DNA of 20,470 nucleotides, from IMG/VR virus record IMGVR_UViG_3300025137_000392, positions 1 to 20,470 of that record; one strand, given 5' to 3'. Under the pieces are notes generated by a model. It made no database searches. It saw only the letters and a program-made list of their open reading frames with translations, and was not told where the DNA came from. Positions 1-6,256 of the stretch are shown piece after piece (position 1 is the first letter of the stretch; each line of letters starts with the position of its first letter). A program made the translations under genes and the position numbers. This DNA comes from a virus.

Positions 1-261
1 AATAACACAACTGAATTGAACTCTACAGTTTATTTCTGTCGCGTTAATCACAATGAATTTAATTATTCTTCTAACCCGACTTATGTAAGTGGATCTAGAA
101 TCCAAGTAAAAACACAAGCCACTGATGAACCAGTGTCTTACATTACAACGGTAGGTCTGTATAATGATAATAACGAACTTCTTGCAACAGCTAAATTATC
201 AGAGCCACTCAAGAAGTCAGCAAGTAGTGAGTATACAATTAGAGCTCGCCTCGACTATTAA
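1..261 (+). CDS. Virion structural-type protein, C-terminal part only (5' end outside window)
   Basis: The frame is open from base 1 to the TAA at 259-261. A TTG at 16 could be read as a start, but it has no ribosome binding site and coding sequence continues upstream, so I read this as the last 86 codons of a larger gene. The visible part contains HNEFNYSSNPTY and ends in a block with TTVGLYNDNNELLATAKL followed by PLKKS and RLDY. The same order of motifs (HSNNPTY, then ICIYDKEKRLIGVCKL, then KLDL) closes the next gene, so the two share a C-terminal module. I recall proteins with this ending as predicted structural proteins in marine T4-like phages. The exact role (neck, tail or fibre) cannot be told from this fragment. 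Confidence 0.75.
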   Translation, partial: NNTTELNSTVYFCRVNHNEFNYSSNPTYVSGSRIQVKTQATDEPVSYITTVGLYNDNNELLATAKLSEPLKKSASSEYTIRARLDY

Positions 262-273
262 TCGGAGGCCCCT

Positions 274-1425
274 ATGTCCTATTATGAACTGAAAGACAAC
301 GATGTCTTTGTAAATACCATAGAGGCTCACCCAAGTTATAGGTTCTACACACACAGTGGGACTGTCTACATTAATGATAGACAGGCAATCTCTGGGACGT
401 ACTCTGATAACATACTTGGTGTACCGGAAGGTTTTATTTCATTGTTTGAATACAATGTTAATCGAGCAACAGACAATAGAATCCACCCATTTATTACCAA
501 GGGCGGCCAAAAACAAAAGTTTAAGACACAGACTGATGTAGAATTTAACACACAATTCGGCTATGGTGGCTCAACAATCGCTGGTGCATACAACATGTCT
601 GCATCTGTTACCCGAATGCTCGTCTCTACAACAACGGACGCTAACTATCGTAAGCTCCGAGCACTTAAATCTGCCTGTAACCACTACGAGTTTAAATCTC
701 AGAACTTTAACTTTGCAAATCATTACGAAGATGTTGCAACCACACCAGTAAACATGATCAACATACCATCAATTTTTTACGGAAACTCCGTGAAGAAAGG
801 AACAGTTAGACTAAAATACTACATCTCCGGAACATTAGCTGCAGAAGCATCTGATCTTCGAGAGAATGGAGTTCTAGTTCAAACAACCGGCTCAACAACT
901 GGAAATGTTGTTGGAACAATCATGTACAATGAAGGCATCATGTTACTAACAGCATCTACTGCAATAGACAGTACTGCAATCAACTATGAGTCATCAACGC
1001 AATCCTCTTGGATTCGCTACGGCTACGGTATGAATGATGGAAATACGATTGCTCTTACGACACTGTCGGCTTCTTATTCGATGGAGTTCGAGACAGTCAG
1101 TAATTTACAAAACATAACGATTTTAGCGAAAGCTCCTTATGGAGAACTTAATCACTCCAATAATCCAACTTATCTAAAGCACACTGGTCAAGAACCTACT
1201 GTTGACTCTGGCTCTTACATGTATGTCGAGACAGACAGGGAGATCATGAACGTAGTCTCCGGATCATCAACGGACATTGCCCCGCCATTCCAGAAAGAAA
1301 CTTACATCTCTAAGATTTGCATCTACGATAAAGAAAAGAGATTGATCGGTGTTTGTAAGCTTGCAACTCCAATCTTAAAGACCGAAGTTGATGAATTTTT
1401 ATTTAAAATGAAATTAGACTTGTAA
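274..1425 (+). CDS. Predicted virion structural protein (383 aa)
   Basis: The ATG at 274 follows a GGAGG at 264-268 and lies 12 bases after the preceding stop. The protein has no signal peptide, no membrane segment and no catalytic motif I recognise. It is rich in Thr, Ser, Asn and Tyr, which suits an extended beta-structured virion protein. A central stretch (IPSIFYGNSVKKGTVRLKYY, then AEASDLRENG and YNEGIMLLT) matches a pattern I remember from large structural proteins of uncultured T4-like phages. The last ~110 residues repeat the C-terminal module of the gene before it (NNPTY; YISKICIYDKEKRLIGVCKL; KLDL). It is probably a tail, neck or baseplate component; the exact position in the particle is unknown. 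Confidence 0.7.
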   Translation: MSYYELKDNDVFVNTIEAHPSYRFYTHSGTVYINDRQAISGTYSDNILGVPEGFISLFEYNVNRATDNRIHPFITKGGQKQKFKTQTDVEFNTQFGYGGSTIAGAYNMSASVTRMLVSTTTDANYRKLRALKSACNHYEFKSQNFNFANHYEDVATTPVNMINIPSIFYGNSVKKGTVRLKYYISGTLAAEASDLRENGVLVQTTGSTTGNVVGTIMYNEGIMLLTASTAIDSTAINYESSTQSSWIRYGYGMNDGNTIALTTLSASYSMEFETVSNLQNITILAKAPYGELNHSNNPTYLKHTGQEPTVDSGSYMYVETDREIMNVVSGSSTDIAPPFQKETYISKICIYDKEKRLIGVCKLATPILKTEVDEFLFKMKLDL

Positions 1426-1448
1426 TACCCAAAAATTTATGCTATAAT
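1420..1448 (+). promoter_or_regulatory. Predicted sigma70-type promoter (TTGTAA-17-TATAAT, extended -10)
   Basis: TTGTAA at 1420-1425 (4 of 6 matches to TTGACA) is followed by a 17-base spacer and a perfect TATAAT at 1443-1448. The -10 is preceded by TGC, an extended -10 element. The -35 overlaps the stop codon of the upstream structural gene. It would transcribe the small gene at 1464 and the resolvase behind it. Confidence 0.55.
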
Positions 1449-1463
1449 TCATTAGAGGTGCAA

Positions 1464-1643
1464 ATGTTTAAATTTTTATACAATCTTTTCTCCACCAGCA
1501 AATCGGAGAAGTTAAAAAATCAAATAGCTAAGAAATACGAGCAAGCAATAGTGTACCAAAGAAATGGTAACATTGCAGAGTACTCAAAATTAATGAGTGA
1601 AATTTCCAATCTTGAAGATAGCCTAGCGGAGTTGCAAGAGTGA
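1464..1643 (+). CDS. Small DUF6435/Lacal_2735-like protein (59 aa)
   Basis: The ATG at 1464 is chosen over an in-frame GTG at 1458 because AGAGG at 1454-1458 sits five bases before the ATG and overlaps the GTG. The protein starts MFKFLYNLF, then has a charged helix pair containing KKYEQAIVYQRNGNIAEYSK and ends near SLAELQE. The order (short hydrophobic start, K-rich helix, QRxGxIxxY, Leu/Glu-rich helix) resembles the short bacterial DUF6435 / Lacal_2735 family, whose function is unknown. It heads a two-gene unit; its TGA overlaps the GTG start of the resolvase (GTGA), so the two are probably translationally coupled. The family assignment is from memory and moderate. Confidence 0.6.
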   Translation: MFKFLYNLFSTSKSEKLKNQIAKKYEQAIVYQRNGNIAEYSKLMSEISNLEDSLAELQE

Positions 1644-2155
1644 TTTTAGGACTGGACGTCTCAACTACAAGAATTGGTTGGGCAATAATTAATCAAAAGC
1701 AAGAGTTAATCGACTCTGGTGTTTTTAAGACAAAGAAAGATCAGTCCCTAGAGGAAAGAGCAGAGAACTTAAGCAAGAATGTTCTAGAACCCCTCTCAGC
1801 AGTCCATAAGATCTCTGAGGTTCGCGTTGAGGAGCCTTTCTCAATGTTCTCTGGTGGTAAGACCACTGCGAAGACAATGTCGTCTCTACAACGCTTTAAC
1901 GGAATGGTAAGCCTATTGGCTCATCAGATCTGGAATAATCCTCCAACGATGGTCAACTCCCGCACGGCAAGAGCCAGATGCGGCATCAAAGTTCCGAGAG
2001 GAACAAAAGCAAAAGTGGTTATCATCGAATGGGTTGATAATTACTATGAAAAGTTTAATGTTGAGTTAACGAGACATGGAAACCCAAAGCCGGGAACTGA
2101 TGACGAAGCAGATGCTATTGTTGTGGCTCTTAGCCATTTTGACTTGAGAGACTAA
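1640..2155 (+). CDS. RuvC-like Holliday junction resolvase / RNase H-fold nuclease (171 aa)
   Basis: The protein has the acidic residues expected of the RuvC branch of the RNase H fold: D6 in GLDVSTTRIGW on the first strand, E64/E65 in VRVEEPF on the next acidic strand, and D154/D155/D158 in GTDDEADAIVVAL at the C-terminus. RuvC-type enzymes bind two metal ions and cut branched DNA, a job T4 gives to the unrelated gp49. A resolvase is needed to debranch replicating concatemers before packaging. The start is a GTG overlapping the stop of the preceding gene (GTGA); the reading frame gives the expected first strand immediately (MILGLDVS). Length is typical for RuvC (about 170 residues). Fold and active site are clear; the exact substrate is inferred. 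Confidence 0.85.
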   Translation: MILGLDVSTTRIGWAIINQKQELIDSGVFKTKKDQSLEERAENLSKNVLEPLSAVHKISEVRVEEPFSMFSGGKTTAKTMSSLQRFNGMVSLLAHQIWNNPPTMVNSRTARARCGIKVPRGTKAKVVIIEWVDNYYEKFNVELTRHGNPKPGTDDEADAIVVALSHFDLRD

Positions 2156-2224
2156 TTATTCCATTGCGCACCGCCTTAGCACAACAGACGAACGTAACTT
2201 TATAGATAATTTTACACTTTCTAC

Positions 2225-2253
2225 TTGACAAGTCTTTTCCAACATGTTATCTT
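2225..2253 (+). promoter_or_regulatory. Predicted sigma70-type promoter (TTGACA-17-TATCTT)
   Basis: A perfect TTGACA at 2225-2230 is followed by a 17-base spacer ending TGT and the -10 hexamer TATCTT at 2248-2253 (TGn extended -10). It lies in the 118-base gap between the resolvase and the nucleotidyltransferase, about 20 bases before a GGAGG. The spacer shares bases with the promoters at 3722 and 6205. The rest of the gap (2156-2224) shows no gene and no convincing terminator. Confidence 0.75.
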
Positions 2254-2273
2254 AATAATACACGGAGGACAAC

Positions 2274-2789
2274 ATGAAATGTACAATTTTAATGGCCGGT
2301 GGATTCAAGCCACCTCACAAAGGTCACTACGACTTTATTAAATTTTATCTAGATGATCCCACAGTTAAGAAAGTAATTTTATTCTGTGGAGATAAGAAGC
2401 GAGACGGTATTACTTTGGAAAACACTGAAGCGCTCTTAGCAATCTATGGGTTACTGGATCATCCCAAGCTAGATTACCGCAGAGCAACGATCAGAAACGG
2501 TCGCAAGGGTGCATACACAAATCCACTTAACGACTGTTATGATTGGGCCGACGATAATTCTGACATAGTTTGCGGACTTGGTTGGTCGGAGAAGGATGCG
2601 CTTTATCAAAACTCATTTCAGAGTTACTTCTATGGTGATAGCACGATTGTCCAACCGCCAATGTTTGAGATGAAAGATAAACTATCTGCAACAGATTTTC
2701 GCAAAGCATTGCGCAATGGCGACACAATCGCTCACTTTTTACCCGAAGGTGTTTGCGAACAAGAAGTAAGAAGTGTACTGGGAGCTTAA
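2274..2789 (+). CDS. HxGH nucleotidyltransferase, cytidylyltransferase/NMNAT-like (171 aa)
   Basis: This is a small alpha/beta nucleotidyltransferase. Residues 9-18 (GGFKPPHKGH) carry the HxGH signature that binds the nucleotide phosphates, and residues 138-143 (SATDFR) correspond to the second phosphate-binding signature (ISxTxxR). Enzymes of this superfamily transfer AMP or CMP to a phosphorylated acceptor: nicotinamide mononucleotide, phosphopantetheine, glycerol-3-phosphate or sugar phosphates. The acceptor cannot be told from the sequence; a role in NAD salvage, as in some large phages, is one possibility. The ATG at 2274 follows GGAGG at 2264-2268 and is the first gene after the predicted promoter at 2225. 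The primase begins directly after its stop, so both are probably one transcript. Confidence 0.8.
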   Translation: MKCTILMAGGFKPPHKGHYDFIKFYLDDPTVKKVILFCGDKKRDGITLENTEALLAIYGLLDHPKLDYRRATIRNGRKGAYTNPLNDCYDWADDNSDIVCGLGWSEKDALYQNSFQSYFYGDSTIVQPPMFEMKDKLSATDFRKALRNGDTIAHFLPEGVCEQEVRSVLGA

Positions 2790-3725
2790 ATGATCGAGGA
2801 CAAAAGAAAAATTGTAACCCAAGTTCTTGGGAGTTATTGGCAGAAAGGAGACGAACATCTTTATCACTGCCCTTATTGCAACCACCACAAGAAGAAAATG
2901 TCGGTGAACTTCACAAATGGCTACTGGAAATGCTGGGTTTGCGATGCAAGAGGAAAGAACATTTATCGAGTTGTAAGAAAGTTCGGCACGTACCAACAAC
3001 GACAGAAGTATCTTGAACTACAAGGCAGACTTGACCTCAATGAGTTCGAGGACCTTTTTAAAGAATTGAACAACGAGGAAGAAAAACAAAAGATTGATCT
3101 TCCCGAAGAATTTATTTCTCTCTGCAACAAAGACTTGCCGATGGATACAACGGACGTCTTCCGCTATCTATCGTCCCGAGGCATTAGCCGGAGAGAGATA
3201 TTGAAATGGAAAATTGGCTATTGTAAGGAGGGCCGCTATGGAGGACGAATCATCATCCCCTCGATTGACACTGATGGAGATTGCAATTACTTTATTGCTC
3301 GCAGTTATGTTGGGCACCAGCGTAGGTACCTCAACCCTCCAACAGATCGTGACATCGTATTTAACGAACTAAACATAGACTGGGACGACCCCATCGTTCT
3401 TGTTGAGGGCGTCTTTGATGCTATAGCAGCAGGAGAGAATGCAATCCCGATCTTAGGATCAACACTAAGAGAAAAGTCTCGGCTGTTTCAAGCCATTGCT
3501 GTTCATGATACACCAGTCTACATGGCTCTTGATCATGATGCCGAGAAGAAAGCAGAGTGGATTATCAAATCATTATTGAAATACGACCTTGAAGTGTTCA
3601 AAATCCCAATTGATGAAGAAGATGTCGGAGAAATGGGAAATCAAGAGTTCAAAGAAAGGTTGGAAGAAGCACAGCCTATCAAGAATGAAATGTATTTTTT
3701 CGAAAAAATGCTCCAAAGCATTTGA
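2790..3725 (+). CDS. DNA primase, T4 gp61-like (311 aa)
   Basis: The N-terminus has a zinc-binding domain with C27/C30 (CPYC) and C48/C51 (CWVC), the element with which bacterial-type primases recognise template. The C-terminal half has a TOPRIM domain: E206 in VLVEGVFDA and D248/D250 in ALDHDAE, the metal-binding acidic residues for RNA primer synthesis. A length near 310 residues fits the stand-alone T4 gp61 type, without a fused helicase; the helicase partner is not in the window. The ATG at 2790 follows directly on the previous stop, with GGGAG at 2780-2784. The terminal TGA (3723-3725) lies inside the -35 box of the next promoter. Function is well supported by the two domains. Confidence 0.88.
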   Translation: MIEDKRKIVTQVLGSYWQKGDEHLYHCPYCNHHKKKMSVNFTNGYWKCWVCDARGKNIYRVVRKFGTYQQRQKYLELQGRLDLNEFEDLFKELNNEEEKQKIDLPEEFISLCNKDLPMDTTDVFRYLSSRGISRREILKWKIGYCKEGRYGGRIIIPSIDTDGDCNYFIARSYVGHQRRYLNPPTDRDIVFNELNIDWDDPIVLVEGVFDAIAAGENAIPILGSTLREKSRLFQAIAVHDTPVYMALDHDAEKKAEWIIKSLLKYDLEVFKIPIDEEDVGEMGNQEFKERLEEAQPIKNEMYFFEKMLQSI

Positions 3726-3750
3726 CAAACCTTCTCCAATGGGTTACATT
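3722..3750 (+). promoter_or_regulatory. Predicted sigma70-type promoter (TTGACA-17-TACATT) overlapping the primase stop
   Basis: A perfect TTGACA at 3722-3727 is followed by a 17-base spacer and TACATT at 3745-3750. The stop codon of the primase (3723-3725) is part of the -35 box. The spacer carries the same CAA and terminal GT positions as the promoters at 2225 and 6205. It precedes the pol-beta nucleotidyltransferase and the tRNA gene. Confidence 0.7.
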
Positions 3751-3774
3751 ATTATTATAACCCTTGGAGGACAC

Positions 3775-4608
3775 ATGGGCGGAAACATTTTTAAAGACGA
3801 AGCAACTCGTATTTCAAAAGATAGAGTTGCACCAACATTTGAAGCATACAAAGATTTGCTTAAGACAACCTTTCCAATGAAAGAGACTGAATTTGACTTC
3901 TTTGAACTGGTAGGCTCTGCTGGAGTTGCAGAAAGTTCTGGAGATCTAGACATTGCGATTGACTGGACACACATCGTCCGCCACTTTGGTAAGGACGAGA
4001 TAGAGAAGTGGGGCGTTAACTACAATAAATGGGAAGCTCGTTATAAGAAGATCTCCAAGAGAGCACGCACTGCTACAGGTAGAATGTGTAAAATGCGAGC
4101 ATTGCTCGAAGAAATTGCAGCAATTTTGCAAGAAACAACGGTAAAAGTAGGAGGTCAAGTCACAGCGGGTAATATTTTTACCTGCTTTCCCCAACACAAT
4201 CAGTCCGGACCTACTGATGACTGCGTTCAAGTTGACTGGATGGTCGGTAACATTGAGTGGCTTCGCTGGAGCTATTACTCCCATGGCGAAAGGGGCCTTA
4301 AAGGCTTGCACCGCACTCAGTTGCTCGTTGCCGCATTTTCAGAAATTGGCTACACTTTTAATCACTTTTGTGGTATAAAGCAAAAAGGCTCGTCTGAATG
4401 GGAAATAACGTCTCCAACAATGGCTATAGAATTGCTTTCGGGACACTTTGGAAACATAGACATGCTCCAAACACAAACATTCGCACAATTGCATTCTTGG
4501 CTTCTTAAAGGAGATGCAAGACTCTATTTTGCTGTTGTAAATCGATACAAAGAGATCTTAAGATTAGCGAGAGCAAAGGTGCCGATTACATTACAACAAA
4601 CTATTTAG
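3775..4608 (+). CDS. Pol-beta superfamily nucleotidyltransferase (277 aa)
   Basis: Residues 45-63 read LVGSAG...SSGDLDIAID, the classic pol-beta nucleotidyltransferase pattern: hG[GS], a gap, then DxD (D57, D59). The third catalytic acid is probably D154 in VQVDWMVG. Such enzymes add nucleotides to RNA, proteins or small molecules using two metals. The helical C-terminal part (about 170-277) has no motif I can assign. The open frame extends upstream to 3589, but the ATG at 3775 is preferred: GGAGG at 3766-3770 precedes it and the promoter at 3722 would lie inside a longer gene. The stop is only six bases from the tRNA-Ala gene, so both are probably one transcript. The substrate is unknown; CCA repair, tRNA modification or protein nucleotidylation are all open. 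Confidence 0.75.
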   Translation: MGGNIFKDEATRISKDRVAPTFEAYKDLLKTTFPMKETEFDFFELVGSAGVAESSGDLDIAIDWTHIVRHFGKDEIEKWGVNYNKWEARYKKISKRARTATGRMCKMRALLEEIAAILQETTVKVGGQVTAGNIFTCFPQHNQSGPTDDCVQVDWMVGNIEWLRWSYYSHGERGLKGLHRTQLLVAAFSEIGYTFNHFCGIKQKGSSEWEITSPTMAIELLSGHFGNIDMLQTQTFAQLHSWLLKGDARLYFAVVNRYKEILRLARAKVPITLQQTI

Positions 4609-4614
4609 AAACAC

Positions 4615-4690
4615 GGGGGTATAGCTCAGTTGGTAGAGCGTCTGCCTTGCACGCAGAAGGTCAGGAGTTCGACCCTCCTTGCCTCCACCA
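4615..4690 (+). tRNA. tRNA-Ala (anticodon TGC), CCA encoded
   Basis: The 76 bases fold as a complete cloverleaf. The acceptor stem is GGGGGTA with TGCCTCC (7 pairs), including the G3-U70 wobble that is the alanine identity element. The D arm contains GCTCAGTTGGTAGAGC. The anticodon stem TCTGC/GCAGA closes the loop CTTGCAC, placing TGC as anticodon. The T arm is AGGAG-TTCGACC-CTCCT. The discriminator base A is followed by genomically encoded CCA (4688-4690). The gene lies six bases after the nucleotidyltransferase stop and just before a strong terminator. Confidence 0.97.
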
Positions 4691-4693
4691 TTT

Positions 4694-4718
4694 AACCTCA
4701 CTTCGGTGAGGTTTTTTT
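4694..4718 (+). terminator. Intrinsic terminator after tRNA-Ala
   Basis: An eight-pair stem AACCTCAC/GTGAGGTT closes a TTCG tetraloop and runs into seven T (4712-4718). It ends the transcript of the nucleotidyltransferase and the tRNA. Confidence 0.93.
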
Positions 4719-4781
4719 ATTTTATGTCCTAATTAATTAAACAAGCCTTCGGGCATAATCGGAGCTCTCACACTTCCTTTT

Positions 4782-4804
4782 AACCTCCCTCGGGAGGTTT
4801 TTTT
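4782..4804 (+). terminator. Second intrinsic terminator, in the leader of the Smr gene
   Basis: The stem AACCTCC/GGAGGTT closes a CTCG loop and runs into a T tract to 4804. Its outer stem (AACCTC/GAGGTT) is the same as in the terminator about 90 bases upstream. It lies only 16 bases before the ATG at 4821, and I see no promoter between it and that gene. A three-pair TTCG mini-hairpin lies at 4745-4754 between the two terminators; nothing else in 4719-4781 is recognisable. Confidence 0.85.
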
Positions 4805-4820
4805 CCATTTAGAGGTTGAA

Positions 4821-5030
4821 ATGTGCACAATAGATTTGCACGGATTGCGACATGAGGACGCGAAACGTAAACTTGAACTATTTATTAATGACCATTGGGG
4901 CATTCGTTTCAAAGTCATAACAGGTCACTCCACTCAAATGAGGGAGATAGTTGTGAAACTAGCGGACTTGTACAGCCTTGACTTTTGTTGTGACCCTCTA
5001 GGATCATACGTAATAATTAAAGAACATTAG
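4821..5030 (+). CDS. Stand-alone Smr (MutS2 C-terminal-like) domain protein (69 aa)
   Basis: The protein opens with IDLHGLRHEDAKRKLELFI, the conserved DLHGLxxxEA start of Smr domains. It continues with VITGHS at residues 33-38, which aligns with the second Smr signature (HGxG in most members, changed here to TGHS), then MREIVVKL and a final beta strand. Smr domains bind and often nick DNA or RNA; MutS2 uses one as an endonuclease. Here it is the whole protein, a little short for the domain (usually about 80 residues). AGAGG at 4811-4815 precedes the ATG. It is followed by the lipoprotein gene eight bases after its stop. Function in the phage is unknown; suppressing recombination or cleaving host RNA are speculative options. 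Confidence 0.75.
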   Translation: MCTIDLHGLRHEDAKRKLELFINDHWGIRFKVITGHSTQMREIVVKLADLYSLDFCCDPLGSYVIIKEH

Positions 5031-5038
5031 GAGAGGCT

Positions 5039-5953
5039 ATGCTGTTATCACTTTTACTATGGGCATGCAGCGGAGACATCGGTATCAGAACTGTCGATAA
5101 GATCCAAACAGAACCTGACTCTGGTATCACAGTGGTCGACACAGCATCCTCTCAACCTTCTTCAGAGCCTTCTGGGGAACCAGCAGGAGAACCTGCTGCT
5201 GAACCATCCGAAGAGCCTTTGGGGGGCACTGTTGGTCTTATAACTTACAATTTAGAACAAATAGCTTGTCTAGAGTGTATGGGCGTTACTCAAGAAATTA
5301 CAATAGAGTTTCAAGCAAAGTTTCATGATAAAATAACTGAGACCCATCCGACATGGTACCCACAATCAGGGCAATGTGTAAACGTAGTTAGTCCAGTATC
5401 GATTGGGGTCCAAGCAAAGAACGTTGGACAATCTTTGAACATCCAAGGTAACCCGAACTCTTTTGCTGCCTATAACAACGGGATGAACCTTTATACAGGC
5501 TTCGTTATGGAGTCTCAGTATGATCGAGACACAAACTTAAGAGTGATAACACCAGACGGATCATCTTTTCAGTTCATGTCTTTACGTGGTTTTGATTTTA
5601 TTGAACCGTGGGAGATGCGCTATGTTGACCCATCTTATGCTTTTGCAGCAGTAGTCTCGAAGTTTGGAACACAATTTTCGTGGGGACCATTTGGTTCACA
5701 AGACTTATTCAACATTACAATCGCAACTTATTCTTCTGACGGGTCACAATTACTTGGTGTTGTTTCCTGTTCTGGACCGGATAGTGGGATGATGACTATT
5801 GATGGTTCTTACTTCACTTCTTATCCAACGTGGTCACTCAACGCCATTCACATGACCAGATTTTCTCAACAAAGAGTTCCCTTTGAAGGGCTAAATGGTT
5901 ACGTGGATGTGCAGCTCGAATGGTCAGTCGTGGGTACTGGACACATCGAGTAG
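5039..5953 (+). CDS. Predicted lipoprotein with Ser/Gly-Glu-Pro linker (304 aa)
   Basis: The first ten residues, MLLSLLLWAC, form a very short signal peptide with a lipobox-like LWAC; C10 would be lipidated. There is no basic residue before the hydrophobic core, which is unusual. Residues ~35-60 are a low-complexity linker of SEP, GEP and AEP units. The remaining ~240 residues are beta-rich, with several cysteines (CLEC, QCV, SCSG), no membrane helix and no family I recognise. AGGAG at 5029-5033 precedes the ATG. The protein would be anchored in a host membrane during infection. Superinfection exclusion or cell-surface modification are the usual roles of phage lipoproteins, but nothing here proves either. 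The linker style suggests acquisition from, or adaptation to, a particular bacterial host. Confidence 0.7.
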   Translation: MLLSLLLWACSGDIGIRTVDKIQTEPDSGITVVDTASSQPSSEPSGEPAGEPAAEPSEEPLGGTVGLITYNLEQIACLECMGVTQEITIEFQAKFHDKITETHPTWYPQSGQCVNVVSPVSIGVQAKNVGQSLNIQGNPNSFAAYNNGMNLYTGFVMESQYDRDTNLRVITPDGSSFQFMSLRGFDFIEPWEMRYVDPSYAFAAVVSKFGTQFSWGPFGSQDLFNITIATYSSDGSQLLGVVSCSGPDSGMMTIDGSYFTSYPTWSLNAIHMTRFSQQRVPFEGLNGYVDVQLEWSVVGTGHIE

Positions 5954-5996
5954 GTTCCCGAGAATTCCGTCACTAATTAATAGTGGAGGGAACGAT

Positions 5997-6203
5997 GTGG
6001 AAAATGTCGAAGTTGGCTGCTTGGTTAAATTTATTGATGATTTTGAAAGCGAAACCATCCCGAACGTCGGAATTGTGCTAGCAGTCATACGCTTTGATGA
6101 CTTGGTCGGTGAAGAATTGGGAATGGGCATAACTTGGTACTCCGTTCAGTTTGGAGATGTGGACATGGTAGTCTCCTCAGAGATGATTATTTTAATTAAT
6201 TAA
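5997..6203 (+). CDS. Small beta-rich (SH3-like?) protein of unknown function (68 aa)
   Basis: A GTG at 5997 is the likely start: GGAGGG at 5985-5990 is six bases upstream, and the frame gives a coherent small domain, MENVEVGCLVKFIDD...GIVLAV...WYSVQFG...SEMIILI. An ATG at 5995 in another frame gives only 28 codons. The alternation of VGxLVKF, GIV, WYxVxF and a closing EMI strand resembles short SH3-like barrel proteins that I remember as common orphans in marine T4-like phages. No function is known. The next feature is the promoter at 6205, which begins two bases after its stop. Confidence 0.6.
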   Translation: MENVEVGCLVKFIDDFESETIPNVGIVLAVIRFDDLVGEELGMGITWYSVQFGDVDMVVSSEMIILIN

Positions 6204-6204
6204 T

Positions 6205-6233
6205 TTGACAAGCTTGTCTCAACGTGTTATATT
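6205..6233 (+). promoter_or_regulatory. Predicted sigma70-type promoter (TTGACA-17-TATATT, extended -10)
   Basis: A perfect TTGACA at 6205-6210 is followed by a 17-base spacer ending TGT and TATATT at 6228-6233. It is the best of the four promoters here. It lies 24 bases before the ATG at 6257 and fixes that start, because a longer reading from GTG 6224 would begin at the -10 box. Confidence 0.8.
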
Positions 6234-6256
6234 ACCTCATACGATGGAGGTATAAA

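Noticed and set aside
3589-3774. Upstream extension of the nucleotidyltransferase frame into the primase gene
   Set aside because: A promoter and GGAGG site directly precede the ATG at 3775, and the extension reads Lys/Ser-rich out-of-frame primase sequence.
3946-4311. Reverse-strand frame of 121 codons opposite the nucleotidyltransferase
   Set aside because: No binding site, no recognisable domain, and the + strand gene has clear catalytic motifs.
4615-4690. tRNA gene as an integration (att) site
   Set aside because: No integrase, excisionase or repeated tRNA end is present; the gene set is that of a lytic T4-like phage.
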